NCBI GenBank assembly: GCA_947500505.1
Contig: CANMSL010000001.1
Coordinates: forward strand, 372,001-436,000
Source: an uncultured Aquimarina sp.
GTDB lineage: Bacteria; Bacteroidota; Bacteroidia; Flavobacteriales; Flavobacteriaceae
DNA length: 64,000 nt
Direction: 5' to 3'
A model generated the notes under the pieces. It searched no databases. It had not been told where the DNA came from and saw nothing but the letters and a program-made list of their open reading frames with translations. The first letter of the stretch is position 1. Every line of letters begins with the position of its first letter. The position numbers were made by a program, and so were the translations under genes. Positions 45,326 through 54,342 of this stretch are shown piece after piece.

Positions 45326-46060
45326 TTAATCTTTCAACTTTTCAATCAATTGCAAAGCTTTTTCTTTATAAATTCCATTAAACTGAACAATTACGTTCAA
45401 GGCCTCTAAAGATTTTTTTTTCTTTCCCATCTTTAGATATGTAAGCGCATTATACCAACTCGCATCTTCGTAATATTTACTAGATTTTGGCACTGACTGA
45501 AACTCTAATAACGCCTTTTGTTCTTTTCCTGTATTAAGATAACTATTACCCAGATACAATCGCAATTGTTCTGATGCAGAAACAGAAGAGCTTTCAGAAA
45601 GTTCTGTGATTACTAAATCATACTTACCTTCAGAATAATTTTTTAGGATGTTATTTAACTTGTTTGCAGAATCACCTCTGGTTATATCCTCTGTAGGATA
45701 AGGGTTATAATAAGTAGCATATATATCAGAAAGATCGTTCGTTTTAATAAGGCTACTCCATAATAATGTTCCTACACCAAGTATAATAATTATTGAGGCT
45801 GCAATCTTCCAATAAGAATAGTAGACGTTACTTTTGGATTGTTCTTTCTTTATTTCCTCACTGATTTTTTGTAGTTTTTCTTTAAATTCAAGTGTGCCTT
45901 TATCACTCATTACGTTATGAAGCTCACGATGTTTTTCAACTTCACGCTTAAGTTCGGGATCGGCAGCCATTTCTTTTTCAAAAGCTGATAGTTCCTCTTG
46001 GGATAATTTCTTAGCAAGATATCCTTCAATTTTTTCAAATAATTCCTGAGTTCTTTTCAT
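45326..46060 (-). CDS. Putative membrane anti-sigma factor with TPR-like tail
   Basis: The 244-aa protein has a cytoplasmic N-terminus with a zinc-less anti-sigma-like helical region (YLAKKLSQEELSAFEKEMAADPELKREVEKH). One membrane helix follows (84-103) and then a periplasmic part with TPR-like helices (QLRLYLGNSYLNTGKEQKALLEFQSV; SWYNALTYLKMGKKKKSLEALNVI). It starts 2 bp after the ECF-like sigma factor gene, the usual sigma/anti-sigma arrangement. The TPR tail may sense cell-envelope state. The sequestering role is inferred from order and topology. Confidence 0.75.
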   Translation of the reverse strand: MKRTQELFEKIEGYLAKKLSQEELSAFEKEMAADPELKREVEKHRELHNVMSDKGTLEFKEKLQKISEEIKKEQSKSNVYYSYWKIAASIIIILGVGTLLWSSLIKTNDLSDIYATYYNPYPTEDITRGDSANKLNNILKNYSEGKYDLVITELSESSSVSASEQLRLYLGNSYLNTGKEQKALLEFQSVPKSSKYYEDASWYNALTYLKMGKKKKSLEALNVIVQFNGIYKEKALQLIEKLKD

Positions 46061-46062
46061 AG

Positions 46063-46647
46063 CTATGATTCTTTTTCAGAAGTTATTTTTAATTCGTGAT
46101 ATATAGGGTCTTTTTCAATTTTTTCTAATAAGGATTTTTTACACTCAAATTTCTTTTTTCGTGCATATCCTTCTGTATATCCTGTTAGTATAGCAATCTC
46201 TTTCATCCTGTTGCCAGCAAAAACAAGATTTAATATATGTTTACAGGCATCACTTAAAGTAATGAAATATTTGCGATATAAATGTTCTCTATCATGGTTT
46301 TCCATATTTTTTGTAAAAGGTTCTTCTGAGTCCTCACTTAATCCTACGACCTCGGTATTTATAATCAATTTTCTTTTCTTACGCAATCGACTTCTCCACA
46401 GATTCTTACATATTGCATAGAAATACGTTCTTATAGAAACATCGATGTCTAAGCTATCAGATTTTAATTTTTGATAAATTACTACTAGTGCATCCTGAAA
46501 AACGTCTTCTACATCTGCTTCATCACCCGAATTCTGAAGAACATACCTACGGATGTAATTATAATTTTTTTTATAGAACGCTTTGATAACCGAAGTATCT
46601 CCAGCAGCAATACCTTCTAAAATTATACGTTCTTCGTTTGCACTCAT
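46063..46647 (-). CDS. ECF-like RNA polymerase sigma factor
   Basis: The 194-aa protein has region 2 (about 25-95: YNYIRRYVLQNSGDEADVEDVFQDALVVIYQKL; SIRTYFYAICKNLWRSRLRKKRK) and region 4 (about 128-185: YFITLSDACKHILNLVFAGNRMKEIAILTGYTEGYARKKKFECKKSL). Helices are spaced as in sigma-70-family ECF factors. It would direct RNA polymerase to a small regulon and be held by the membrane protein encoded 2 bp downstream. Target promoters cannot be deduced. Confidence 0.88.
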   Translation of the reverse strand: MSANEERIILEGIAAGDTSVIKAFYKKNYNYIRRYVLQNSGDEADVEDVFQDALVVIYQKLKSDSLDIDVSIRTYFYAICKNLWRSRLRKKRKLIINTEVVGLSEDSEEPFTKNMENHDREHLYRKYFITLSDACKHILNLVFAGNRMKEIAILTGYTEGYARKKKFECKKSLLEKIEKDPIYHELKITSEKES

Positions 46648-46839
46648 AGGTTAATGTCATCCAGTGGTAATCTGTTACCCTAAATCATCAAATTTTATTT
46701 CGTTCTGTAAAAGTAACATTTTTACGTTCTTTGTTATTAATTAATATTTTATTAACCTATGGGACGATTTGATATGAAGTCTGTATGTTTTTTACAAGTA
46801 TTGTCTAATTGTTTACATTAGTAATATAGAAAAGCTATT

Positions 46840-47850
46840 ATGATATTAGTTACCGGAGCTACGGGTTTAGTGGGAACACATTTATTGATAAAACTGGTAC
46901 AAGAAAAACATCAGTTACGCGCTTTGTTTAGGACAGAAGCAAGAAAGAAATATGCAAAAAGTGTATTTCTGCAATGCTGTTTGCCACAAGATCAAAGTGC
47001 TTTTGATACAATCGAATGGATACAAGCAGATCTAAATGATATTCCGGCGCTCACAGCTGCTTTTAAAGATGTAACTCACGTTTATCACTGTGCTGCGATG
47101 ATATCTTTTAACCCATCGCACTATAAAAAACTACGTAAGACTAATATAGAAGGAACGGCAAACATTGTTAATCTTTCATTGATCCATAAAGTACAAAAAC
47201 TTTGTTATGTGAGTTCAATAGCTACTTTAAGTGAAAACACTTCACAAAGCCCAATAGATGAGACTGCAGAATGGAATCCGGAAGTCTCAGATTCAGTATA
47301 TGCCATTACTAAATATGGCGCAGAGATGGAGGTCTGGCGAGGAACACAAGAAGGTCTTGATGCGGTGATCGTGAATCCCGGGATTATTATTGGACGTGGT
47401 TTTTTTAAATCCGGAAGTGGATATCTATTTAAAAAAATCTATACCGGAATGAAATATTATACAACCGGAACTACCGGATACGTTTCTGTAGATGATGTTG
47501 TGGAAATCATGTATCGTCTTATGAAAAGCGAGGTAAAAAATGAGCGATACATAGCAGTAGGTGAAAACTTAAGTTTCAAAAGTGTATTTTTCATGATCGC
47601 TAATGCGCTGAATAAACCCGTGCCTAAAAAGAAAGTTTCGCCATTTTTAATGAAAATTGCGTACTATATCCAACGGATAAGTCACTTATTATTCAGGACT
47701 AAACGAACCATATTTAAACCCTCGATAAAAAGTGCATTCTCAAATTCTTTTTATCACAATGAAAAGATAAAAAAAGAATTTAAATATAGTTTTACTCCCA
47801 TTAAAAAAGCCATAGAAACTACTGCTTCTTTTTTACTGAAAGAGGAATAG
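46840..47850 (+). CDS. NAD(P)-dependent epimerase/dehydratase (extended SDR)
   Basis: This 336-aa protein has the Rossmann loop VTGATGLVGTH (4-14), the NxxA-like segment VYHCAAMISFNP, SSIAT and the catalytic YAITK (Tyr154, Lys158). Extended SDRs act on nucleotide sugars, sterols or flavanone-like ketones; the substrate is not clear. The C-terminal region is basic. The last 32 bp overlap the convergent DUF4296 gene. This gene begins a block whose order I recall as conserved in Flavobacteriaceae. Confidence 0.88.
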   Translation: MILVTGATGLVGTHLLIKLVQEKHQLRALFRTEARKKYAKSVFLQCCLPQDQSAFDTIEWIQADLNDIPALTAAFKDVTHVYHCAAMISFNPSHYKKLRKTNIEGTANIVNLSLIHKVQKLCYVSSIATLSENTSQSPIDETAEWNPEVSDSVYAITKYGAEMEVWRGTQEGLDAVIVNPGIIIGRGFFKSGSGYLFKKIYTGMKYYTTGTTGYVSVDDVVEIMYRLMKSEVKNERYIAVGENLSFKSVFFMIANALNKPVPKKKVSPFLMKIAYYIQRISHLLFRTKRTIFKPSIKSAFSNSFYHNEKIKKEFKYSFTPIKKAIETTASFLLKEE

Positions 47851-48361
47851 ATTTGCTTCTCTTTTTGATAGCATTGTCTATTTCTTCCTCCATAAGTTCT
47901 TCCTGAAGCAATGTTTCTTCCAACTCTGAAGGGAATTTTAGTTTTTTTTCTGCCTTAATTCCTTTGGCTTTCTTAATAGAATCTTCTATCTTTTTTATAG
48001 AATCCTCTTCTTTTGTTAGTTTTTCATATTTTATTTTAGACTCCTCCAGATTGATTTTTACGTTTTTAAAAATCTCGTGATACTCATCTAATTGATTAGT
48101 ATACCAGCTATTATTTTCGGCAAATACTAAACTATCAATACCGTGCTTTTCTAGGATGTAAGCTTCCGGATTAATTTTTTCACTATCAAAAACCTTTTTA
48201 TAACTACCTTTTGCAGCTTTGACAAAAGCAATATCTGTAAGTATTTCTACCATTTTATCCTCTGATATCAAATTCTTTGGCTTCACAGGTTTATCTAGAT
48301 CCTGACAGGAACTAACAGCCAGAGTTATAAGAAAAAAATGATATATTATTCTTTTTTTCAT
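47819..48361 (-). CDS. DUF4296-type lipoprotein
   Basis: The 180-aa protein has a short lipoprotein signal ending AVSSC (Cys19). A conserved helical domain follows (LISEDKMVEILTDIAFVKAAKGSYKK; YILEKHGIDSLVFAENNSWYTNQLDEYHEIF) that matches DUF4296. A lysine/glutamate-rich coiled-coil tail is probably disordered or binding. It overlaps pyrC by 4 bp upstream and the epimerase gene by 32 bp at the 3' end. The function of DUF4296 is not known to me. Confidence 0.82.
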   Translation of the reverse strand: MKKRIIYHFFLITLAVSSCQDLDKPVKPKNLISEDKMVEILTDIAFVKAAKGSYKKVFDSEKINPEAYILEKHGIDSLVFAENNSWYTNQLDEYHEIFKNVKINLEESKIKYEKLTKEEDSIKKIEDSIKKAKGIKAEKKLKFPSELEETLLQEELMEEEIDNAIKKRSKSIPLSVKKKQ

Positions 48362-49698
48362 CGATCAAAAGTTAAACGTTGAGCGTTCTTAACATCATAA
48401 AATTTAAAATTTTTGTAAACCAGGCTACCATTCACAAAAGTATGGGTGATCCTTGATGTAAACGTCGTGCCTTCAAAAGGAGACCATCCGCATTTATATG
48501 CTATATTCTCTGGATTCACCGTCCACGGTGCATTGAGGTCTACCAAAACGGCATCTGCAGAGTATCCTTCTTTTATAAAACCTCTTTTTTCAACCTGAAA
48601 CAAAATAGCAGGATTATGACACATTTTTTCAACAATCTTTTCCAGCGAAATCTTATCTCTATGATAAAATTCCAGCATTGCCGGTAATGCATGCTGAACC
48701 AAAGGACCTCCTGATGGTGCTTTTGTATACACATTGTCTTTTTCTTCCATTGTATGTGGGGCGTGATCTGTAGCAATTACGTCTAATTTATCAAGAAGTA
48801 ATGCCTCAAAAAGGGCATCCCGATCTTTTGAAGTTTTTACTGCCGGATTCCATTTTATCAATGTTCCTTTTTCTTTATAATCCTCATCAGAAAACCAAAG
48901 ATGATGTATGCAAACCTCAGCCGTGATCTTTTTATCCTTCAGAGGGATTTTGTTGGTAAATAATTCCAGCTCCTTTGCTGTAGAAAGATGAAAAACGTGT
49001 AATCTGGCACCAGTCTTTTTAGCCAATGCTACCGCATTGGAAGAAGATATGTAACATGCTTCTTCACTCCTGATAATCGGATGTAATTCGATAGGGATAT
49101 CCTCTCCGTACTGTTCTTTATATTTTGCTGTATTCTTTTTAATTGTATCTTCATCTTCACAGTGCACTGATATCAGTAGATCGGTAGAGGAGAATATTTT
49201 CTCTAATACTTTAGGATTGTCTACCAGCATATTTCCTGTAGAAGAACCTAAAAATAACTTAAGCCCAGCCACTTTCTTCGAATTTACTTTTAATATCTCT
49301 TCGAGATTATCGTTAGTTCCTCCAAACATAAAAGAATAATTCGCATAACTGGTTTTAGCAGCTATTTCAAATTTTTCTTCTAGTTTCTCTATAGTGGTGG
49401 TCTGCGGATTTGTGTTGGGCATTTCTATAAAAGAAGTGATCCCTCCGGCTATCGCAGCTCTGGACTCGGTTTCTATAGTTGCCTTATGTGTTAATCCTGG
49501 TTCTCTAAAATGCACCTGATCATCAATAACACCTGGTAAGAGGTATTTTCCTTCCGCATCAAAAACTTGTACGTCTGGAGATTTAGCGCTAATCTGCGAA
49601 GCAATTTCTTTGAAAAAACCGTTTTCTATATATACATCGCCATTAAAAATTTTACCTTCATTAACAATATTGGCATTCTTAATCAATACACTTTTCAT
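48358..49698 (-). CDS. pyrC: Dihydroorotase (type I)
   Basis: The protein (446 aa) is an amidohydrolase of the multifunctional-type dihydroorotases: LLPGVIDDQVHFREPGLTHK, IEMPNTNPQT, LKLFLGSSTGNM (region of the carboxylated lysine), VHCEDE, HVFHLST and VIATDHAPH. It would convert carbamoyl aspartate to dihydroorotate in pyrimidine synthesis. The first zinc ligand of the HxH pair is Gln61 here (DQVH instead of DxHxH) while His63 is kept. I recall this substitution in other Bacteroidota. It lies in a transcript with dpm-like and DUF4296 genes, 2 bp after the former and overlapping the latter. Confidence 0.92.
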   Translation of the reverse strand: MKSVLIKNANIVNEGKIFNGDVYIENGFFKEIASQISAKSPDVQVFDAEGKYLLPGVIDDQVHFREPGLTHKATIETESRAAIAGGITSFIEMPNTNPQTTTIEKLEEKFEIAAKTSYANYSFMFGGTNDNLEEILKVNSKKVAGLKLFLGSSTGNMLVDNPKVLEKIFSSTDLLISVHCEDEDTIKKNTAKYKEQYGEDIPIELHPIIRSEEACYISSSNAVALAKKTGARLHVFHLSTAKELELFTNKIPLKDKKITAEVCIHHLWFSDEDYKEKGTLIKWNPAVKTSKDRDALFEALLLDKLDVIATDHAPHTMEEKDNVYTKAPSGGPLVQHALPAMLEFYHRDKISLEKIVEKMCHNPAILFQVEKRGFIKEGYSADAVLVDLNAPWTVNPENIAYKCGWSPFEGTTFTSRITHTFVNGSLVYKNFKFYDVKNAQRLTFDR

Positions 49699-49700
49699 GA

Positions 49701-50432
49701 TTATATCTCGTAACGATTAAACAAACTCTTTAACTTCATTTTCAAAACCCCAAAAACTGCTTCAGAAATTATTCCCTTACTCATTTTTGAGGTACCACGG
49801 GTTCTATCCGTAAATACTACCGGAACCTCTTTTATTTTAAACTTTAATAGATACGCCTTAAATTTCATTTCAATCTGAAATGCATATCCAACAAACTTGA
49901 TTTTATCTAGATTAATTTTTTCCAAAACTTCTCTTTTATAACAGATAAACCCTGCCGTGGTATCGTGAATATCCATTCCGGTTACAAAACGTACATATTT
50001 TGATGCCATCCAAGATAATAACACTCTGCTCATTGGCCAATTTACAACATTCACCCCGGTAACATATCTAGATCCTATAGCTATCTGTGAGGTACCTTTT
50101 GCACACGCATTATATAAGCGTATCAGGTCATTAGGATTGTGGGAAAAATCGGCGTCCATTTCAAAAATGTACTCATAAGATTTATCCAGTGCCCATTTAA
50201 ATCCTGCTATATATGCCGTTCCTAATCCCAATTTTCCTTTTCTTTCTATTAAAAAAAGACGTTCTGGATACCCTGTCTGCAATTCTTTAATCTTTTTTGC
50301 AGTTCCATCAGGTGAGTTATCATCCACGATCACAATATCAAAATCACGCTGTAGTGAAAGCACATTTTTAACAATACGCTCCACATTTTCAATCTCATTG
50401 TAGGTAGGTATAATTACTATGGCATCTACCAT
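49701..50432 (-). CDS. Polyprenol-phosphate mannosyltransferase-like GT2
   Basis: The 243-aa family 2 glycosyltransferase has VIIPTYNEIENVERIV (7-21), VDDNSPDGT (36-44), the donor-binding EMDADFSHNP, and QIEMKFKAYLLKFKIKEVPVVFTDRTRGTSKM, as in Dpm1-type enzymes. These load mannose or glucose on polyprenyl phosphate at the membrane for protein or glycan decoration. The extra membrane tail of GtrB-type enzymes is absent. It heads the dpm-pyrC-DUF4296 unit and has a TATATTTG promoter element at 50449-50456. Confidence 0.9.
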   Translation of the reverse strand: MVDAIVIIPTYNEIENVERIVKNVLSLQRDFDIVIVDDNSPDGTAKKIKELQTGYPERLFLIERKGKLGLGTAYIAGFKWALDKSYEYIFEMDADFSHNPNDLIRLYNACAKGTSQIAIGSRYVTGVNVVNWPMSRVLLSWMASKYVRFVTGMDIHDTTAGFICYKREVLEKINLDKIKFVGYAFQIEMKFKAYLLKFKIKEVPVVFTDRTRGTSKMSKGIISEAVFGVLKMKLKSLFNRYEI

Positions 50433-50448
50433 TTAGGCTATTTTCAGG

Positions 50449-50456
50449 CAAATATA
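50449..50456 (-). promoter_or_regulatory. Candidate -7 promoter element for the mannosyltransferase-pyrC unit
   Basis: The minus strand reads TATATTTG, 16 nt upstream of the ATG at 50432. The -33 element is not clear. Confidence 0.45.
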
Positions 50457-50608
50457 ACTAAATAATCACAAGATTAATTTTAGTTTTTCACGGTTAATAA
50501 TATGGTTTTTTAAAATAACCAATTAATTAGATTAGTGTTGCATTTTTATTTACACTACTTTATTTTATTATATAATATGTATAACTTAATTTTATCGTTT
50601 TTCTAACT

Positions 50609-51262
50609 ATGGAAATTATTACAAGAGAAATCATATCAACCGACTGGATTACTATCGTGATAATGGGGTGCTTTATGCTTTTGGCAACAGCAAGGCTAAT
50701 GAATCCCGCAGGATTTTCTGAATTTGTAATGCTGTTTAATACAAATAAGTATATAGTTCTTAAGCAAAAAGGGAATAAATTATCTACACTATTTAATGGA
50801 GTTTTAATATTAATACAGGTTCTTTCTGTCTCTTTGTTTCTATATCTATGCGTAGACGTGTTACAATGGCAGTTGGAGGGAATCGATTTGATGCTTTATT
50901 TAAAAATTGCATCGCTGTATTTATTTATTATAATATCTAAAATCTTAGTGGAAAAGATAATTTCAACAATTTTTTCAATAGAAGTTTTAATTGAAGAGTA
51001 TTTATTCTACAAAGTGTCCTATCGTAATTTTTTAGGAGTAATTTTATTACCTTTTAATTTATTATTCGTTTATACTACGAAACCATCAAAGATTGTTTTG
51101 ATCGTAATAATTATTTCTTTATTGATTTTAAATCTAATCGTTCTTTTTTCTGTCTACAAGAAAAACGAAAACATCATTTTAAATCATATGTTTTATTTTA
51201 TTTTGTATCTTTGCGCACTTGAAATCGCACCCTACTTTTTATTGTATAAATTTATTACATAA
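50609..51262 (+). CDS. DUF4271 membrane protein
   Basis: The 217-aa protein has about six hydrophobic helices and matches the DUF4271 family by layout and by its position directly before hemD, a pair I recall as common in Flavobacteriaceae. The conserved stretch FSEFVMLFNTNKYIVLKQKGNKL follows the first helix. Function unknown. A heme- or envelope-related role is only suggested by its neighbour. The 3' end holds a promoter-like TATCTTTG at 51206-51213. Confidence 0.82.
   Translation: MEIITREIISTDWITIVIMGCFMLLATARLMNPAGFSEFVMLFNTNKYIVLKQKGNKLSTLFNGVLILIQVLSVSLFLYLCVDVLQWQLEGIDLMLYLKIASLYLFIIISKILVEKIISTIFSIEVLIEEYLFYKVSYRNFLGVILLPFNLLFVYTTKPSKIVLIVIIISLLILNLIVLFSVYKKNENIILNHMFYFILYLCALEIAPYFLLYKFIT
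51206..51213 (+). promoter_or_regulatory. Candidate internal promoter for hemD
   Basis: TATCTTTGCGC, a strong TAnnTTTG match, lies inside the end of the DUF4271 gene about 80 bp before the hemD start. It overlaps codons, so chance is possible. Confidence 0.35.
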
Positions 51263-51294
51263 TTAGGGCAGCCATTTACAAATAAAGACTATAT

Positions 51295-52041
51295 ATGAAA
51301 GTGAAAACGATTTTGGTCTCACAACCAGAGCCTAAAGTAGAAAATTCACCTTATTTCGAACTTGAGGAGAAAGAAAAGGTAAAAATTGACTTTATACCGT
51401 TTATTCACGTAGAAGGCGTAGATGCTAAGGAAGTGAGGCAACAAAAAGTAGATTTATCGCAATACACCGCAATTATCCTTACCAGCAGGAATTCTGTAGA
51501 TCATTTTTTTAGAATTGCTGAAGAAATGCGTTTCAAGGTTCCTGATACACTTAAATATTTTTGTCAGAGTGAGGCAGTAGCGTATTATCTCCAAAAGTAT
51601 GTGGTTTACAGAAAAAGAAAGATTTATGTTGGTAAACGTACTTTTCAAGAGCTTACTCCATTGATTAAGAAATATAAAACCGAAAAGTTTCTGTTACCCT
51701 CATCAGATCAACTAAAGCCCGAAATTCCGGATACTTTAAACGAATTAAAGGTGGAATGGAAACAGGCGATCTTTTATAAAACGGTCGTAAGTGATCTTTC
51801 TAATTTACGAGATGTTTTCTATGACATTCTGGTATTTTTTAGTCCTTCCGGAATCAAGTCTTTATTTGAAAACTTTCCTGACTTTAAACAAAACGATACT
51901 CGTATAGCTGTTTTTGGAAACTCTACTGTAAAAGCTGCAGAAGAACATGATTTGGTAGTAAATATTCAAGCGCCAACTCCAGAAACTCCATCCATGACAA
52001 TGGCACTTCAGAAATATATCAAGGAAGCTAATAAAAAATAA
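51295..52041 (+). CDS. hemD: Uroporphyrinogen-III synthase
   Basis: The protein (248 aa, expected length) has the weakly conserved HemD pattern: ILVSQPEPKVENSPYFEL at the start, IILTSRNSVDHFF, YFCQSEAVAYYLQKYV in the first lobe, and FLLPSSDQLKPEIPDTL, VFFSPSGIKSLFENFP, IAVFGNSTVKAAEEHDL in the second. It closes hydroxymethylbilane to uroporphyrinogen III in heme synthesis. HemD families are divergent, but the paired SPSG and FG(N)ST motifs and the DUF4271 neighbour support the call. A terminator follows. Confidence 0.88.
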   Translation: MKVKTILVSQPEPKVENSPYFELEEKEKVKIDFIPFIHVEGVDAKEVRQQKVDLSQYTAIILTSRNSVDHFFRIAEEMRFKVPDTLKYFCQSEAVAYYLQKYVVYRKRKIYVGKRTFQELTPLIKKYKTEKFLLPSSDQLKPEIPDTLNELKVEWKQAIFYKTVVSDLSNLRDVFYDILVFFSPSGIKSLFENFPDFKQNDTRIAVFGNSTVKAAEEHDLVVNIQAPTPETPSMTMALQKYIKEANKK

Positions 52042-52066
52042 GTTAGACTCCTTTCTAAGTTAAAAT

Positions 52067-52104
52067 AACAAAGCCTGAATTATAAAATTCAGGCTTTGTT
52101 ATTT
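52067..52104 (+). terminator. Terminator after hemD
   Basis: AACAAAGCCTGAATT pairs with AATTCAGGCTTTGTT (15 bp) across a tight loop, followed by ATTTT. The near-symmetric arms may also serve pckA on the other strand. Confidence 0.85.
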
Positions 52105-52122
52105 TAATTGCTTTATTATCAT

Positions 52123-53739
52123 CTAAAAAGCATAACGCTGTGGTCCTCCTCTACGAATTTCTTCGTTGGCGTAAGATTCAAATTTCTTAAAATTCTCTCT
52201 AAAAGCATTGGTTAATTTAAATGCTGTTTTATAATAAGCTTCGTCATTATTCCAGGTAGCTCTAGGACTTAATACAGTTGTAGGAACTCCTGGACATTCT
52301 CTTGGTTGTGCTACTCCAAATACTGAATGAATATGATAATTATCATAAGAATACAAGCCAAGATCACCGTTAAGTACGGCTTGTATCATAGCACGCGTAT
52401 ATTTTAATTTGATTCTGGTCCCTACACCATAAGGTCCACCAGTCCATCCGGTATTTACCAGCCAAACATTTACGCCGGTATCTTTCATTTTTTGGATTAA
52501 CATCTCAGCATACTTAGCAGGATGTAGAGGCATAAACGGCGCCCCAAAACAAGCCGAAAATGAAGGAGTAGGCTCTACTACACCAGCTTCAGTTCCAGCT
52601 ACTTTGGCAGTATAACCTGATATAAAATGGTATGCCGCCTGACTAGGAGTTAACTTAGAAATTGGAGGTATGACACCAAATGCATCTGCTGTTAAAAAGA
52701 AGATGTTCTTAGGGTTTTTACCTATAGAAGGTTCTTTAATATTTTCAATATGGTCAATTGGGTAACTTACCCGCGTATTTTGCGTAATTGACGTATCAGC
52801 ATAATCTACCTCCCCATTGTCGTCTATAATAACATTCTCTAGAATAGCGCCTTTTTTGATAGCGCCATAAATTTCAGGTTCGTTTTCTGCGGAAAGATTG
52901 ATAACCTTTGCATAGCAACCACCTTCAAAATTGAAAATAGTATTCTCTTTTGTCCAACCGTGCTCATCATCACCGATTAACTTACGGTTAGGATCTGTAG
53001 ATAATGTTGTTTTTCCAGTACCGGATAATCCAAAAAATATGGCCGTATCTCCTTTTTCTCCAACATTAGCAGAGCAATGCATTGGAAGTGTATCTTTATA
53101 CACTGGTAATATAAAATTCAGTGCAGAAAATATACCTTTTTTGATTTCTCCTGTATATCCGGTACCGCCAATAAGTGCAATTTTCTTTGAGAAGTTTAAT
53201 ATTGCAAAATTGTGTTGGCGTGTACCATCTACCGTCGCATCTGCCATAAAACCAGGTGCGTTTATTACAGTCCATTCTGGATCAAAATCCTTTAACTCCT
53301 CTTCTGTTGGCCTTAAGAACATATTAAAAGCGAACATATTGGACCAAGGATATTCGTTGATCACTCGTATATTCAATTTATAATCGGGATCTGCGCAGGC
53401 GTAACTATCTCTTACAAATATTTCTTTACCTGAAAGATAAGCAGTAACTTTTTTATATAATGCATCAAACGCATCAGGTTCGAAAGGAATGTTGATATCG
53501 CCCCACCAAACTTTATCAGTGGTTATTTCATCTTTTACAATAAAACGATCCATTGGAGAACGACCAGTAAATTCACCAGTGTTCACCGCAAGTGTTCCAG
53601 ATTTTGTGATTTTTCCCTGGCCTTTTTGCACCGTTTCTTCCTGAAGCTCGTCAGGAGATAATTGGTAGCGTATTGTAGCATCTTCAATACCGTAATGCTT
53701 TAACGAAATCGTTTTCGTAATTGGATACAGTGGTTCCAT
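52123..53739 (-). CDS. pckA: Phosphoenolpyruvate carboxykinase (ATP)
   Basis: This 538-aa enzyme shows the ATP-type PEPCK landmarks: GEFTGRSPMDRFIVKD (55-70), MHCSANVGEKGDTAIFFGLSGTGKTTLS with P-loop 237-247, IGDDEHGW and FEGGCYAKVINL (metal and substrate site), and NTRVSYPIDHI. It decarboxylates and phosphorylates oxaloacetate to PEP, the entry to gluconeogenesis, in the cytoplasm. The start ATG at 53739 gives the expected N-terminus. A TAATTTTG promoter element lies upstream. Confidence 0.97.
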   Translation of the reverse strand: MEPLYPITKTISLKHYGIEDATIRYQLSPDELQEETVQKGQGKITKSGTLAVNTGEFTGRSPMDRFIVKDEITTDKVWWGDINIPFEPDAFDALYKKVTAYLSGKEIFVRDSYACADPDYKLNIRVINEYPWSNMFAFNMFLRPTEEELKDFDPEWTVINAPGFMADATVDGTRQHNFAILNFSKKIALIGGTGYTGEIKKGIFSALNFILPVYKDTLPMHCSANVGEKGDTAIFFGLSGTGKTTLSTDPNRKLIGDDEHGWTKENTIFNFEGGCYAKVINLSAENEPEIYGAIKKGAILENVIIDDNGEVDYADTSITQNTRVSYPIDHIENIKEPSIGKNPKNIFFLTADAFGVIPPISKLTPSQAAYHFISGYTAKVAGTEAGVVEPTPSFSACFGAPFMPLHPAKYAEMLIQKMKDTGVNVWLVNTGWTGGPYGVGTRIKLKYTRAMIQAVLNGDLGLYSYDNYHIHSVFGVAQPRECPGVPTTVLSPRATWNNDEAYYKTAFKLTNAFRENFKKFESYANEEIRRGGPQRYAF

Positions 53740-53767
53740 AAAAATATGTTGTGTTTGTTATGTGTGG

Positions 53768-53775
53768 CAAAATTA
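53768..53775 (-). promoter_or_regulatory. Candidate -7 promoter element for pckA
   Basis: The minus strand reads TAATTTTG, 28 nt upstream of the pckA ATG. No good -33 TTG was found. Confidence 0.4.
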
Positions 53776-53805
53776 TAAATAAAAACCACACTATTGAGTA
53801 AAAAA

Positions 53806-54189
53806 TCACTTAATCTTAAGAAGTGAAATTAAAAAGAAAATCCATCCCAAAATTAACATAAAACCTCCCAAAGGAGTAATAAAACCAATACTTGATAAAG
53901 AAATTCCTAATACTTCATCAATTACCAAAAGGTAAATTGATCCTGAAAAAAGGATCATCCCCGCTAGAAAAAAATAAAAAATCCGTTTTTTGAAACCATT
54001 TTGTAAAACCGACATGTTTCCTAAGATTATGCAAACTATGGCATGATACATTTGATATTGAACACCGGTTTGAAAAGAGTTAATACTCTCTGCATCTACA
54101 AGTTTTTCTAATCCGTGTGCTCCGAACGCACCTAATAATACCGCTGATAAAGCCGCAACTACTCCCGTAATCAAAATTGTTTTATCCAT
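53806..54189 (-). CDS. DUF423 membrane protein
   Basis: The 127-aa protein has four membrane helices and the DUF423 signature (GVVAALSAVLLGAFGAHGLEK near the start, FQTGVQYQMYHAIVCIILG, and GGFMLILGWI near the end). The family is widespread, and its function is unknown to me. It stands as a single gene upstream of the pckA promoter on the same strand. Confidence 0.88.
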   Translation of the reverse strand: MDKTILITGVVAALSAVLLGAFGAHGLEKLVDAESINSFQTGVQYQMYHAIVCIILGNMSVLQNGFKKRIFYFFLAGMILFSGSIYLLVIDEVLGISLSSIGFITPLGGFMLILGWIFFLISLLKIK

Positions 54190-54342
54190 TCTTTTTTTAA
54201 TACTAATTGACTATTATTTGAATCAAAAAATAAACTTTAAACATATTTTTGCTCAAAACATAACGAATCTGCTACCATTGAGAACTTACTTTTTGATGTA
54301 TTTACTACATTCGTATCAAAGTTATCAAAATAATCATTAGGT

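Noticed and set aside
46063..46647. The ECF sigma factor as regulator of a glycan locus
   Set aside because: No SusC with an N-terminal signalling extension and no polysaccharide genes are adjacent; its downstream partner is a TPR-type anti-sigma.
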